Source: Lentisphaerota bacterium (GTDB lineage: Bacteria > Verrucomicrobiota > Lentisphaeria > Victivallales > Victivallaceae). From it: a stretch of 64,000 bases of DNA. Made by a program: the position numbers and the translations under genes. Each line of letters starts with the position of its first letter. Within the stretch, counting starts at the first letter, position 1. The notes beneath the pieces were generated by a model, which was not told the origin of the DNA, did not search any database, and was given only the letters and a program-made list of their open reading frames with translations. The stretch lies in assembly GCA_015061625.1 (NCBI GenBank), contig SUWG01000007.1, forward strand, positions 62,001 to 126,000, given 5' to 3'. Positions 16,994-24,220 of the stretch are shown one piece after another.

Positions 16994-17614
16994 ATGAAAC
17001 ACGTTGTAATTCTGGCCGATGGCGAGTTCCCCCGCCATCGGATATCGCTTGATATTCTGAAAAATGCCCAATGTGTGGTTTGCTGTGACGGGGCGGCGGA
17101 TAAACTGCTCCGGTTTGGTCGTGAACCGGATTGGATCGTCGGTGATCTGGATAGTGTTTCGCCGGAAACAAGAGAGCGTTTTTCCGATCGGGCAGTCAAA
17201 TTTTTTGAGCAGGAAACCAATGATCTGGCTAAAAGTTTCCGTTTCTGTCTGGAGCGCAAACTGGCGGTAAGTGCCATTATCGGAGCCGCCGGAGCCAGAG
17301 AGGATCATTTTCTGGGTAATCTCGGCCAATTCGCCGAAGCCGCTGTAAATTTCCCCGGTTGCTGTTTTTATACTGATACCGGGTATTTTACCTGTTTCTG
17401 CGGGCAGGGGAGTTTCGATGCTCCGGTCGGCAGTCAAGTGTCGATATTCAGTTTTGATCCGGCGGCGAAATTGAACTCATCCGGATTGAAATATCCGTTG
17501 TGTGATTTGCCGTTGAAATGGTGGTACTCCGGCACTTTGAATGAAGTGGAAAAAACTCCGTTTACCCTTGAAGTGGATCGCAATACACCGATTTTACTGT
17601 TTTTTAAGTATTGA
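16994..17614 (+). CDS. thiN: Thiamine diphosphokinase
   Basis: The 206-aa cytosolic enzyme converts thiamine to thiamine diphosphate with ATP. Family motifs are CCDGAADKLLRFG, WIVGDLDSVSPE, QETNDLAKSF and IGAAGAREDHFLGNL in the N-terminal catalytic domain, with a beta-rich C-terminal thiamine-binding domain (residues 140-206). Length is normal. It starts 2 bp after the giant pseudopilin gene and may be read from the same transcript, although function is unrelated. The first gene of the window could be a vitamin transporter, but no thi box or TPP riboswitch is seen near this gene. Confidence 0.9.
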   Translation: MKHVVILADGEFPRHRISLDILKNAQCVVCCDGAADKLLRFGREPDWIVGDLDSVSPETRERFSDRAVKFFEQETNDLAKSFRFCLERKLAVSAIIGAAGAREDHFLGNLGQFAEAAVNFPGCCFYTDTGYFTCFCGQGSFDAPVGSQVSIFSFDPAAKLNSSGLKYPLCDLPLKWWYSGTLNEVEKTPFTLEVDRNTPILLFFKY

Positions 17615-17617
17615 CAC

Positions 17618-17646
17618 TTGCAATATAGGTCGTTTTGTGTTATATT
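17618..17646 (+). promoter_or_regulatory. Predicted rpsU promoter
   Basis: TTGCAA (17618-17623), 17 bp, TATATT (17641-17646), placed just after the thiN stop codon. The hexamers are identical to those of the tRNA-Thr promoter, in line with growth-linked expression. Confidence 0.7.
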
Positions 17647-17690
17647 AAGAGAATGTTGTGTAATAAAAATATTGAAAGGGGGTGAATTCC

Positions 17691-17858
17691 ATGCATACCG
17701 AAGTCCGCGTCAAAAAAGGTGAGGTCATCGACCGCGCACTGCGTCGGCTCAAAAAGAAGCTCGACAAGGAGGGAACCCTCAAAGAACTGCGTAACCGCCG
17801 GCACTATGAAAAGCCGAGCGAAATCAAACGCCGCGAAGCCAAACAGCGTCGCCACTGA
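17691..17858 (+). CDS. rpsU: 30S ribosomal protein bS21
   Basis: This 55-codon gene encodes a strongly basic protein beginning [20 protein letters not shown] and containing the bS21 signature blocks [13 protein letters not shown] and [11 protein letters not shown]. bS21 binds the platform of the small subunit near the anti-Shine-Dalgarno sequence and helps initiation. The ribosome site is exceptionally strong (AAGGGGGTG ending 6 bp before ATG). The gene has its own promoter and a terminator 14 bp after the stop, so it is a monocistronic unit. Codon use is G/C-richer at third positions than in neighbours, as expected for a highly expressed gene. Confidence 0.95.
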   Translation: MHTEVRVKKGEVIDRALRRLKKKLDKEGTLKELRNRRHYEKPSEIKRREAKQRRH

Positions 17859-17871
17859 TTTACGCAAGTGC

Positions 17872-17909
17872 AAAAAAAGAGATCCGTTTTCACGGGTCTC
17901 TTTTTTTTT
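17872..17909. terminator. Bidirectional rho-independent terminator between rpsU and mtaD
   Basis: A 9-bp stem (AGAGATCCG with CGGGTCTCT) and 6-nt loop is flanked by seven A on the left and nine T on the right, so it can stop transcription from both sides (rpsU and the convergent mtaD operon). Confidence 0.9.
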
Positions 17910-17927
17910 GTATAATTGCCGAAAGGT

Positions 17928-19172
17928 TTATTTCCATGAAGCGATTTTGCGGCATACATCCTTTGCCGCGGCAATGATCTCTTTTTCTCCGGGAATAACT
18001 TTGTTGCGCATCAGAAATTTACCGTTGCAAATCACCGAATCGATCACTGTCGGGTCTGCGGCATACACCATGTCGGCGATCAAATCATAATTGCCGCTCA
18101 TCACCGGGGAATCCAGATCGACCAAAATCATATCGGCGGCTTTGCCGACTGCGATTTCTCCGGCATCAACTCCGGCAAATGACGCTCCCGCAGCAGTGGC
18201 GGCATGGAAAATATCTGCCGTTTTTCCGGCGGTGGGGAGTTCGGTTACACTTTTGGCAGTCAAGGCGGCAACTTTCATTTCATCGATCATCGACAGGTTA
18301 TTGTTGCTGGAAGTACCGTCAGTACCGATGGCGATTTTGCATCCGGCTTTTCTGGCCGCTTCAAAATCAAACATCCCACTGCATAATTTCATATTTGAAA
18401 CCGGATTGTGGGCGATATACGCACCTCTGGCGGCGATGATCTCCCGGTCATGACCGGTCAGATGGACACAATGGGCAAGCATGGCACGCTCATTGATCAG
18501 GCCGAGAGAATCAAGATACTCAACCGGAGTCATATTGTGTTCTTTAAGGCAATCTGCCACCTCTTTGGCAGTTTCAGAAACGTGGATATGCACTTTGCGC
18601 CCGTCAGATTCCATCATGCCGGAAATTTTTTGCAACGTTGCCCGGTCAACGGTATAGATCGCATGAGGAGTATGAGATACTTCGATGGTGTCTATATCCT
18701 GTGCCGCTTCGATCAATGCGGCATTGGCAGATTTGGCATCGTCGGAAACATTGCCGAGGTAAAGCAATCCCAAAGTGGCCCGCATTCCGGATTCCTTCAC
18801 CGCTTTAAGGGCGGCTTCCGGATGCCAGTAGGAGTCGTTGAAGTAAACCGTGCCGGAGCGGATCATTTCCACCGTGGCCAGACGGGTACCGATATAGATA
18901 TCTTCTGCAGTAAGTTTGGCTTCCACCGGCCAGATGTGATTGCTCAACCAGTCAAAAAGTTCCATATCCTCGGCATAGCCGCGTAAAAGTGTCATAGCCG
19001 CATGATTGTGGGCATTGTAAAACGGCGGTAAAACGGCCATTTTATCCAAACCGTCGAATATATCGGCATCCGGAGCGGAAATTTCCGGAGCGATGGCAGA
19101 AATTTTCCCATTCTCAAGCAGAATATCCGATGATTTCCGGTCAAGGATCACATTTTTCAGCAGAATTTTCAT
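17928..19172 (-). CDS. mtaD: 5-methylthioadenosine/S-adenosylhomocysteine deaminase-type amidohydrolase
   Basis: The 414-aa TIM-barrel amidohydrolase shows the metal-binding HxH in FYNAHNHAAM (H55, H57), the substrate-binding HVSE, the metal ligand region AHCVHL, HNPVSNMKLCSG, and the catalytic IGTDGTSSNN block typical of MtaD/SsnA/guanine deaminase relatives. In the MtaD family the reaction is deamination of SAH or MTA to S-inosylhomocysteine or methylthioinosine. Its start overlaps by 4 bp (ATGA) the end of the murE-SAHH-like fusion gene, so the two are translationally coupled, which supports a role in SAH handling. The exact nucleoside substrate is not proven by the sequence. Confidence 0.85.
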   Translation of the reverse strand: MKILLKNVILDRKSSDILLENGKISAIAPEISAPDADIFDGLDKMAVLPPFYNAHNHAAMTLLRGYAEDMELFDWLSNHIWPVEAKLTAEDIYIGTRLATVEMIRSGTVYFNDSYWHPEAALKAVKESGMRATLGLLYLGNVSDDAKSANAALIEAAQDIDTIEVSHTPHAIYTVDRATLQKISGMMESDGRKVHIHVSETAKEVADCLKEHNMTPVEYLDSLGLINERAMLAHCVHLTGHDREIIAARGAYIAHNPVSNMKLCSGMFDFEAARKAGCKIAIGTDGTSSNNNLSMIDEMKVAALTAKSVTELPTAGKTADIFHAATAAGASFAGVDAGEIAVGKAADMILVDLDSPVMSGNYDLIADMVYAADPTVIDSVICNGKFLMRNKVIPGEKEIIAAAKDVCRKIASWK

Positions 19173-21697
19173 AATATTTTCCCTTTTAAGATAAAATCGA
19201 TTTCTTTATCCATGGTGCCGGATTTCCGCATATCATTGATGATCATTTGTTCTACATCAGCGGGGGGCAGATTGATACCGGCGGGCAAAGTTTCTGCGGC
19301 CAATATCCGCAATGCTTCATTGCTTAATGCCATACTCGGATCGATATAGCGGATTTCAGTAGGCTCCTCAAGCATGAAGTTTAGCGGACGTTTCCGGTTC
19401 AATACCAGATCATCCGGCAGATCTTTGCCGAACTCATCTTCCACGCCCATATTGGCGATCAAAGGACGGTATTCAAGCAATAACGGCACATATTCCGCTA
19501 AAACGCCGGGAAGTCCGGTGGCGGAAACGACACACCGGCAGTTTTGCAAAAGTGCGGTAACGGCATCATGATTTGCGGCATCAACAAAGGCAACATTTTC
19601 CGGCGGGACAATCTGATTTTTATCCACGATCACCACTTTTGCTCCGGCGGCGGCGGCATAATATGCCGTCCCTTTACCGACTTTGCCGCCACCGAAAATT
19701 ACGATGGATTTATCTTGAAGATCGTTGAATCCGAGTTTTTTCATTGCCCGGACAAAACTTTCTCCGGTGCCGCAAGTCGTTTCAAAATGTTTCAGCACTC
19801 CGGAATCCACCGAGAAAACCGGCCGGGAACAATCCCGGTAATATTCCAGACCGGAGCGGGTCAATTCCGCATAACCGTACCGGCTTTTTACCTGAATGTG
19901 CCGTCCGGCGCAATCAGCGACAAGGTCAAATGTTTCCTGTAAAATTTTTTCGTCAGCCACCCGGATACCGAATGAATCAAGTAACTTTACGATATCCGGA
20001 TCACAGGGAATATCTCTGCCGACGGCGATGGTCAAATCGGCTCCGCCAGCCAGTAAAACCGCATATTTGAGCATCGTATTGCGGAAAACCGGGGTGGCAT
20101 CAAGCACTTTCAGGCCGGAAAACGGTTTGAGGGAATTGAATTTCTGAAATTGGGCATGAAGAGCCGGATATTCCGACGGGGAATAGAAATCTTTGAGATA
20201 TGCCAGCAACTTTGCCGCCCGGATTTGAGCGAACAAATCTTTTATTGTTTCCCGGTCGTCAAAATGGTGTTTTACTCCATTGATTTCCTGATAATTTTCG
20301 TGTCCTTTTCCGGCAACCAGAACCAGATCATTTTCTCCGGCGATATCCACCGCTTGGGCCAGAGCATCTTTGCGGGAAACGATAACTTCAAAATCAGTAT
20401 GTTGCGGAATTCCGGCAACGATATCGGCAATGATGTTTTCCGGGGCTTCATTCCGGGGGTTGTCGCTGGTTACGATCAACTTGTCTGCCCATCTGGCGGC
20501 CGCCGCCCCCATGCGCGGGCGTTTGCTCTTATCCCGGTTGCCGCCGCAACCGAAAACCGCAATCATTTTGCCGGAACAAAGCGGCTTGAGTGTACGCAGA
20601 ACATTTTCCAGTGCATCGTCTGTGTGGGCGAAATCCACGAATACTGTTGCTCCCTTGGGCGAAACCAGTTTTTCCAATCTGCCGGGGATATCCAAATGTT
20701 CATTCAAGGCTTGATTTATGGCATCCGGAGCGACTCCGTCGCAGAGAAGCAAGGTCAGAACTCCGGCTAAATTGCTGATATTATAAGTTCCCGGCAATTC
20801 AAAAGAGACTTGAAACGCTTGCAGGGCATTGCTCAATACAAAACGGCAGCCGGTCAAATCGCTGGATTCTTCCGATATCCGCCACCCGGCATTTTTACTT
20901 CTGCCGAAAGTAGGTATTTTCAAATCCGCCCTTTCAACGGCCAATTCTCCGGCCAGACGGCATCCCGCCGGATCATCGATATTGATCGCCGCAATACCGC
21001 CTTGGATAAGCAGATCGGTGAAGAGAGTTTTTTTTGCCTGATAATAATTTTCCATATCCAGATGAAAATCCAGATGATCTCCGGTCAGATTGGTGAAAAT
21101 TGCACCATTGATCGCAAAATCCCCCAATCGTTTCTGGGCGAGGGCATGGCTGGAAAACTCCATAGCGCAACACGTCGCTCCATTTTGCCGCATTTTTCTC
21201 AACAGCGGATAAAAGGTTTGCGGATCCGGAGTGGTATGAGTTGCCGGTATGGTATTTTGACCGTCATCAAATTCGACTGTGGAAAACATACCGCAGTTGA
21301 GTCCGGCAAATTCAAGTAAATGGCGCAGTAAATAAACCGAAGTGGTTTTGCCGTTGGTTCCGGTAACGGCATAAATTTTCAACTCCTGATCCGGTTGTCC
21401 GTTTTGGCGGCGGCAGAGCAGAGCGTATGCCTGGCGGATATCACGCACCTGACAGAAAAGAATATCCGGTGGATAAGTGACCAGATCGGAGGTGTGAATG
21501 ATTGCAGATACTCCGGCGGCAATGGCATCCGGAATGAATTTTTCCCCGTCGATCGCAGTACCTTTCACCGCCACAAATAGTGAACCGGGCTGAAGTTGCC
21601 GTGAATCACAGAAAACCGGAGCATCCGGGAAGTTCCCGTAATTGCCATGAGTGGAAATCAGAAGTTCTCCAAAAAGTTTTTCCGGAGTGATCTTCAT
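19169..21697 (-). CDS. murE: MurE (UDP-MurNAc-tripeptide synthetase) fused to an adenosylhomocysteinase-like domain
   Basis: The first ~490 residues of this 842-aa protein are MurE, the cytosolic ligase adding the third peptide residue to UDP-MurNAc-L-Ala-D-Glu. It has the ATP loop TGTNGKTTS (112-120), TNLTGDHLDFH and DNPR (412-415), the motif linked with meso-diaminopimelate. The last ~345 residues align along their length with S-adenosylhomocysteine hydrolase: a KPFSGLKVL start, the NAD loop GGGKVGKG near 669 and a C-terminal YIDPSMALSNEAL block. Against human SAHH, the counterparts of E156 and K186 seem kept while H55, D131, D190, H301 and H353 are replaced, so classical hydrolase activity is doubtful. 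ATG 21697 lies 1 bp after the murF stop with GGAGG upstream; a start 20 codons earlier would run far into murF. Confidence 0.88.
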   Translation of the reverse strand: MKITPEKLFGELLISTHGNYGNFPDAPVFCDSRQLQPGSLFVAVKGTAIDGEKFIPDAIAAGVSAIIHTSDLVTYPPDILFCQVRDIRQAYALLCRRQNGQPDQELKIYAVTGTNGKTTSVYLLRHLLEFAGLNCGMFSTVEFDDGQNTIPATHTTPDPQTFYPLLRKMRQNGATCCAMEFSSHALAQKRLGDFAINGAIFTNLTGDHLDFHLDMENYYQAKKTLFTDLLIQGGIAAINIDDPAGCRLAGELAVERADLKIPTFGRSKNAGWRISEESSDLTGCRFVLSNALQAFQVSFELPGTYNISNLAGVLTLLLCDGVAPDAINQALNEHLDIPGRLEKLVSPKGATVFVDFAHTDDALENVLRTLKPLCSGKMIAVFGCGGNRDKSKRPRMGAAAARWADKLIVTSDNPRNEAPENIIADIVAGIPQHTDFEVIVSRKDALAQAVDIAGENDLVLVAGKGHENYQEINGVKHHFDDRETIKDLFAQIRAAKLLAYLKDFYSPSEYPALHAQFQKFNSLKPFSGLKVLDATPVFRNTMLKYAVLLAGGADLTIAVGRDIPCDPDIVKLLDSFGIRVADEKILQETFDLVADCAGRHIQVKSRYGYAELTRSGLEYYRDCSRPVFSVDSGVLKHFETTCGTGESFVRAMKKLGFNDLQDKSIVIFGGGKVGKGTAYYAAAAGAKVVIVDKNQIVPPENVAFVDAANHDAVTALLQNCRCVVSATGLPGVLAEYVPLLLEYRPLIANMGVEDEFGKDLPDDLVLNRKRPLNFMLEEPTEIRYIDPSMALSNEALRILAAETLPAGINLPPADVEQMIINDMRKSGTMDKEIDFILKGKIL

Positions 21698-21698
21698 C

Positions 21699-23066
21699 TT
21701 ATCTGGCCTCCGGCGGCAGGGCTTTTTCCACGGCATTTCCCCGTGACCCTTTGGCAAATACGGTATCTGACGGCCGGACGATGGAGTTCAGGAAAATTCC
21801 GGCATCATCCGGAGAGTTGAAGTGATCGGTTGACATACCGGCAAATTCATTGCCGATGGTGATAACTGCGGCATCCGGCAGTTTTTTCCGGATCAATGCC
21901 AGCAAATCGGCGTGTTCCCGGCTGGATGAATCGCCCAATTCTCTCATGCCGCCGAGCAGTAAGATCAGGCGGCCGGGCAGGGCGGCATTGGCAAGCAGAT
22001 CTATTGAAGCGCGCATACTTGCCGGATTGGCGTTGTAGGCATCGTTGTAATAAGTGACCTGATTGACGATACTTTTTTTCATCCGCATACCGGGGAGCAT
22101 GGTTTGCGGCAGACCTTTGGCAATAACGGATGCCGGAATACCGGCAGAATAGGCAAGCGCGGCTGCTCCGGCGGCATTCAGGGCATTGTGCGGACCGGTC
22201 AGTTGCCAAAAGATCAAAAATTTTCCGCCGTCGGGGAAGGTCAATTCAAAAGAACTTCCCGCCAGATCGCCGGAAATGAATCTGGCCGATACGTCGCCCC
22301 TGCCATCCAGACCGAATGTACATATCTTATGTTTTTTTGCTGCTTGCTGCAAGATATTATACCCCGCACATTCTGCCGGAAAAACCGCGGTGCCGAGGCT
22401 GTTCATCGCCAGAAAAATATCTCCTTTTTCTGCGGCAACGCCGTCAAGATCGATGAGTTTTTCCAGATGACACGGAGCAATAGAGTTGACAATGGCACCG
22501 TCGGGCATCATCATTTTGCTCAATGGGGCTATTTCTCCCGGGGAACTGGTTCCGGCTTCGATCACAGCAAAACGGTGACCGGAATTCAACCGGAGCAGAT
22601 TCTGGGCAACGCCGATTTGATTGTTGGTATTGCCGATGGTGCAAAGAGTCTGTTCGGCTCCGGCGGCCTGGGAACAAATGGCATATAGCATCTCTTTGAC
22701 ACTGGTTTTGCCGACACTGCCGGTTACGCCGAAAAGGGTGAGCTCTGTGAATTTTTTACGGTGTCCGGCGGCGCAGTTTTGCATTGCTTTGAGCGTATCA
22801 TCGACCAGCAGCACGGGGATATCTGCCGGGATACCGACACACTTGTTACGCTCAATACATAACGCTTCACAGCCGGAGTTTACCGCTTGGGTCAAAAAGT
22901 TGTGAGCATCAAATTTTTCGCCGCTCAAAGCAAAGAATATTTTGCCGTGATTGTCGCATCTGGTATCCGTTGAAATGGCAAGGGTATTTTCCGGAAATAC
23001 GGAATCAAACCATGTGCCGCCGGTAAAAGCGGACAATTCGGCGGCTGAAAAAAGTGCCTGACTCAC
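21699..23066 (-). CDS. murF: UDP-N-acetylmuramoyl-tripeptide--D-alanyl-D-alanine ligase
   Basis: The 455-aa cytosolic ligase adds D-Ala-D-Ala to the UDP-MurNAc tripeptide. It shows the N-terminal domain with DTRCDNHGKIFFALSGEKFDAHNF, the ATP loop GVTGSVGKTSVKEML, GNTNNQIGVAQNLL, EAGTSSPGEI and the C-terminal NDAYNANPASMRASIDLL block. Length is standard. It lies between a lipoprotein gene (4-bp overlap) and murE (1-bp gap), so these form one operon. The usual neighbours mraY, murD and ftsW are not here, and murF precedes murE, the reverse of the common dcw order. Confidence 0.95.
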   Translation of the reverse strand: MSQALFSAAELSAFTGGTWFDSVFPENTLAISTDTRCDNHGKIFFALSGEKFDAHNFLTQAVNSGCEALCIERNKCVGIPADIPVLLVDDTLKAMQNCAAGHRKKFTELTLFGVTGSVGKTSVKEMLYAICSQAAGAEQTLCTIGNTNNQIGVAQNLLRLNSGHRFAVIEAGTSSPGEIAPLSKMMMPDGAIVNSIAPCHLEKLIDLDGVAAEKGDIFLAMNSLGTAVFPAECAGYNILQQAAKKHKICTFGLDGRGDVSARFISGDLAGSSFELTFPDGGKFLIFWQLTGPHNALNAAGAAALAYSAGIPASVIAKGLPQTMLPGMRMKKSIVNQVTYYNDAYNANPASMRASIDLLANAALPGRLILLLGGMRELGDSSSREHADLLALIRKKLPDAAVITIGNEFAGMSTDHFNSPDDAGIFLNSIVRPSDTVFAKGSRGNAVEKALPPEAR

Positions 23067-23650
23067 TGATGCTGTCCTGCGTTGATGATTGTTCTGACCC
23101 GGTCGGCGCGGAATACCAGACGGATGATGTCATTTTTTGTGCGCCAGTATATCCATGTGCCGTTGCGCCGATCCGGAGTACGGCAGGCCGGGGGCGGGCC
23201 GTAAGCCAGGAGTACTGCTTTTTCATTCATGCCGGGAACGACTTCTCCCCGGAGGATACGGGTTTGCATGGCTTCCGGCAGACCGGCAAGCAGTTCTTCC
23301 CGTGTTTGAGTGGTGAATGTGTATGAGATAAATTCCCGCATCGTGCAAAGACGGTGTGCGGAAGAATATTTGATGCAGAATTCTTCCCCGGTGGAAACCA
23401 CTTTGAAGCGGATCTCATCGCTCCAGCGGCCGGTGGATAAAGGTTCGATTTCAGTGCCGAGCGGGATGAATGATCCCTGCTGGATATTGAGAGCATCCAT
23501 ATTCAATGGATCGGTGTACCACAAATTGTAACCGGTATAGATTTTCTGATCCTTGCCCTGCTGGAATACTTCGGAAAAAAGCACCGGATCGGCGCATCCG
23601 GCGAAGAGCAGGCCGATGATAAAAGCCGTTAAAAATCTGAAATGACGCAT
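23063..23650 (-). CDS. Putative lipoprotein of unknown function
   Basis: The 195-aa product carries a lipoprotein signal peptide ending in the lipobox LLFAGC, with C18 or so as the acylated residue. The mature domain has no family I recognise; it is mixed alpha/beta with a GYNLWYTDPLNM segment, a REFISYTFTTQTREELLAGLPEAMQTRI helix and a C-terminal GMNEKAVLLAYGPPPACRTPD stretch that resembles the repeated 'G-M-T-x-x-x-V-x-x-x-x-G-x-P' motif of small outer-membrane assembly lipoproteins (BamE/SmpA-type). That resemblance is suggestive only. It overlaps murF by 4 bp and heads the murF-murE-mtaD operon. Confidence 0.6.
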   Translation of the reverse strand: MRHFRFLTAFIIGLLFAGCADPVLFSEVFQQGKDQKIYTGYNLWYTDPLNMDALNIQQGSFIPLGTEIEPLSTGRWSDEIRFKVVSTGEEFCIKYSSAHRLCTMREFISYTFTTQTREELLAGLPEAMQTRILRGEVVPGMNEKAVLLAYGPPPACRTPDRRNGTWIYWRTKNDIIRLVFRADRVRTIINAGQHQ

Positions 23651-23676
23651 GAAAGTTTCCCCGATATAAATGTATT

Positions 23677-23701
23677 CCGGGAATCCGCAGCGGATTCCCG
23701 G
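23677..23701. other. Perfect 11-bp hairpin between the Lrp-like gene and the lipoprotein gene
   Basis: CCGGGAATCCG and its exact complement are separated by three bases. Neither side has a clear T-run, so it may be an attenuator, an mRNA-stabilising 3' end for the Lrp-like gene, or a weak terminator. Confidence 0.5.
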
Positions 23702-23725
23702 AGTTTGTAAAGCATCCGTTGCCGG

Positions 23726-23995
23726 TCAGCCGAAAATCTTATCCAGATCGACTTTGCTGTAGGCATTGAGAGTGACGAGAGTTTTGGTATGCAGAATGCC
23801 ATCGATATCTCTGGTCATACGGGTGGCGATGATTTCTGCAAGTTCAGCGTTGTCCGCGACCCGGATCATGGCGACCAGATCATATTCTCCGGCGACAGAA
23901 TAAACTTCGGTAACACCTTTAAGTTTCATCAGACCGTCAATCACATCGTTGATCATGGAACGCTCAACGCTAACCAAAACAATGCCAGTAACCAT
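23726..23995 (-). CDS. Stand-alone Lrp/AsnC ligand-binding (RAM) domain protein
   Basis: The ~89-aa product matches the C-terminal RAM (regulation of amino-acid metabolism) domain of Lrp/AsnC regulators, starting MVTGIVLVSVE and containing GVTEVYSVAGEYDLVAMIRV and GILHTKTLVTLN. It has no DNA-binding helix-turn-helix. Such single-domain proteins form oligomers that bind amino acids or other ligands and may modulate full-length regulators. ATG 23995 is preferred; an ATG at 24004 lies only 2 bp from the GGAG ribosome site. It has its own promoter (24068-24096) and a hairpin in the leader. Its link with the murF operon downstream is unknown. Confidence 0.8.
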   Translation of the reverse strand: MVTGIVLVSVERSMINDVIDGLMKLKGVTEVYSVAGEYDLVAMIRVADNAELAEIIATRMTRDIDGILHTKTLVTLNAYSKVDLDKIFG

Positions 23996-24034
23996 GGGAA
24001 TCATTTCTCCTTATTTGTAAATTTCCCTGAAAAC

Positions 24035-24055
24035 CCCGGAATTCCCCATTCCGGG
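24035..24055 (-). other. Leader hairpin of the Lrp/RAM-domain gene
   Basis: CCCGGAAT and ATTCCGGG form an 8-bp stem with a 5-nt loop, between the predicted -10 (24068-24073) and the start codon, so it would be near the 5' end of the mRNA. It may affect stability or act as an operator. Confidence 0.4.
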
Positions 24056-24067
24056 TGACTGCTATAA

Positions 24068-24096
24068 ACTATAAATGGTGTTTGAGTGTAAGTCAA
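24068..24096 (-). promoter_or_regulatory. Predicted promoter of the Lrp/RAM-domain gene
   Basis: On the minus strand TTGACT (24096-24091), 17 bp, TATAGT (24073-24068). Confidence 0.6.
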
Positions 24097-24134
24097 ATGA
24101 TTTTTTGAAAAAAATTGAATTTTCTTTTTTTGAC

Positions 24135-24163
24135 TTGAATATTTGACGAATGTGGATTATCTT
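24135..24163 (+). promoter_or_regulatory. Predicted purD promoter
   Basis: TTGAAT (24135-24140), 17 bp, TATCTT (24158-24163), about 58 bp before the purD ATG. It is divergent from the Lrp-like gene promoter. Confidence 0.6.
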
Positions 24164-24220
24164 TTAAGATTGCACAAAAATATGTACAAAACCAAATGTA
24201 TAAAGTATGGAGTATTGGAA

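Noticed and set aside
17611-17646. TTGACA at 17611 as the -35 of rpsU
   Set aside because: The distance to TATATT at 17641 is 24 bp; TTGCAA at 17618 gives the proper 17 bp.
21698-21757. A murE start 20 codons upstream of 21697
   Set aside because: It would overlap murF by 59 bp; ATG 21697 directly follows the murF stop with GGAGG in place and begins with the usual MurE N-terminus.
23677-23701. A standard rho-independent terminator at the 11-bp hairpin
   Set aside because: No T-run follows on either strand, so it is listed only as a hairpin of unknown role.
24143-24220. A purD start at TTG 24143
   Set aside because: It lies inside the predicted promoter, and ATG 24221 has a proper GGAG site and the exact family N-terminus.
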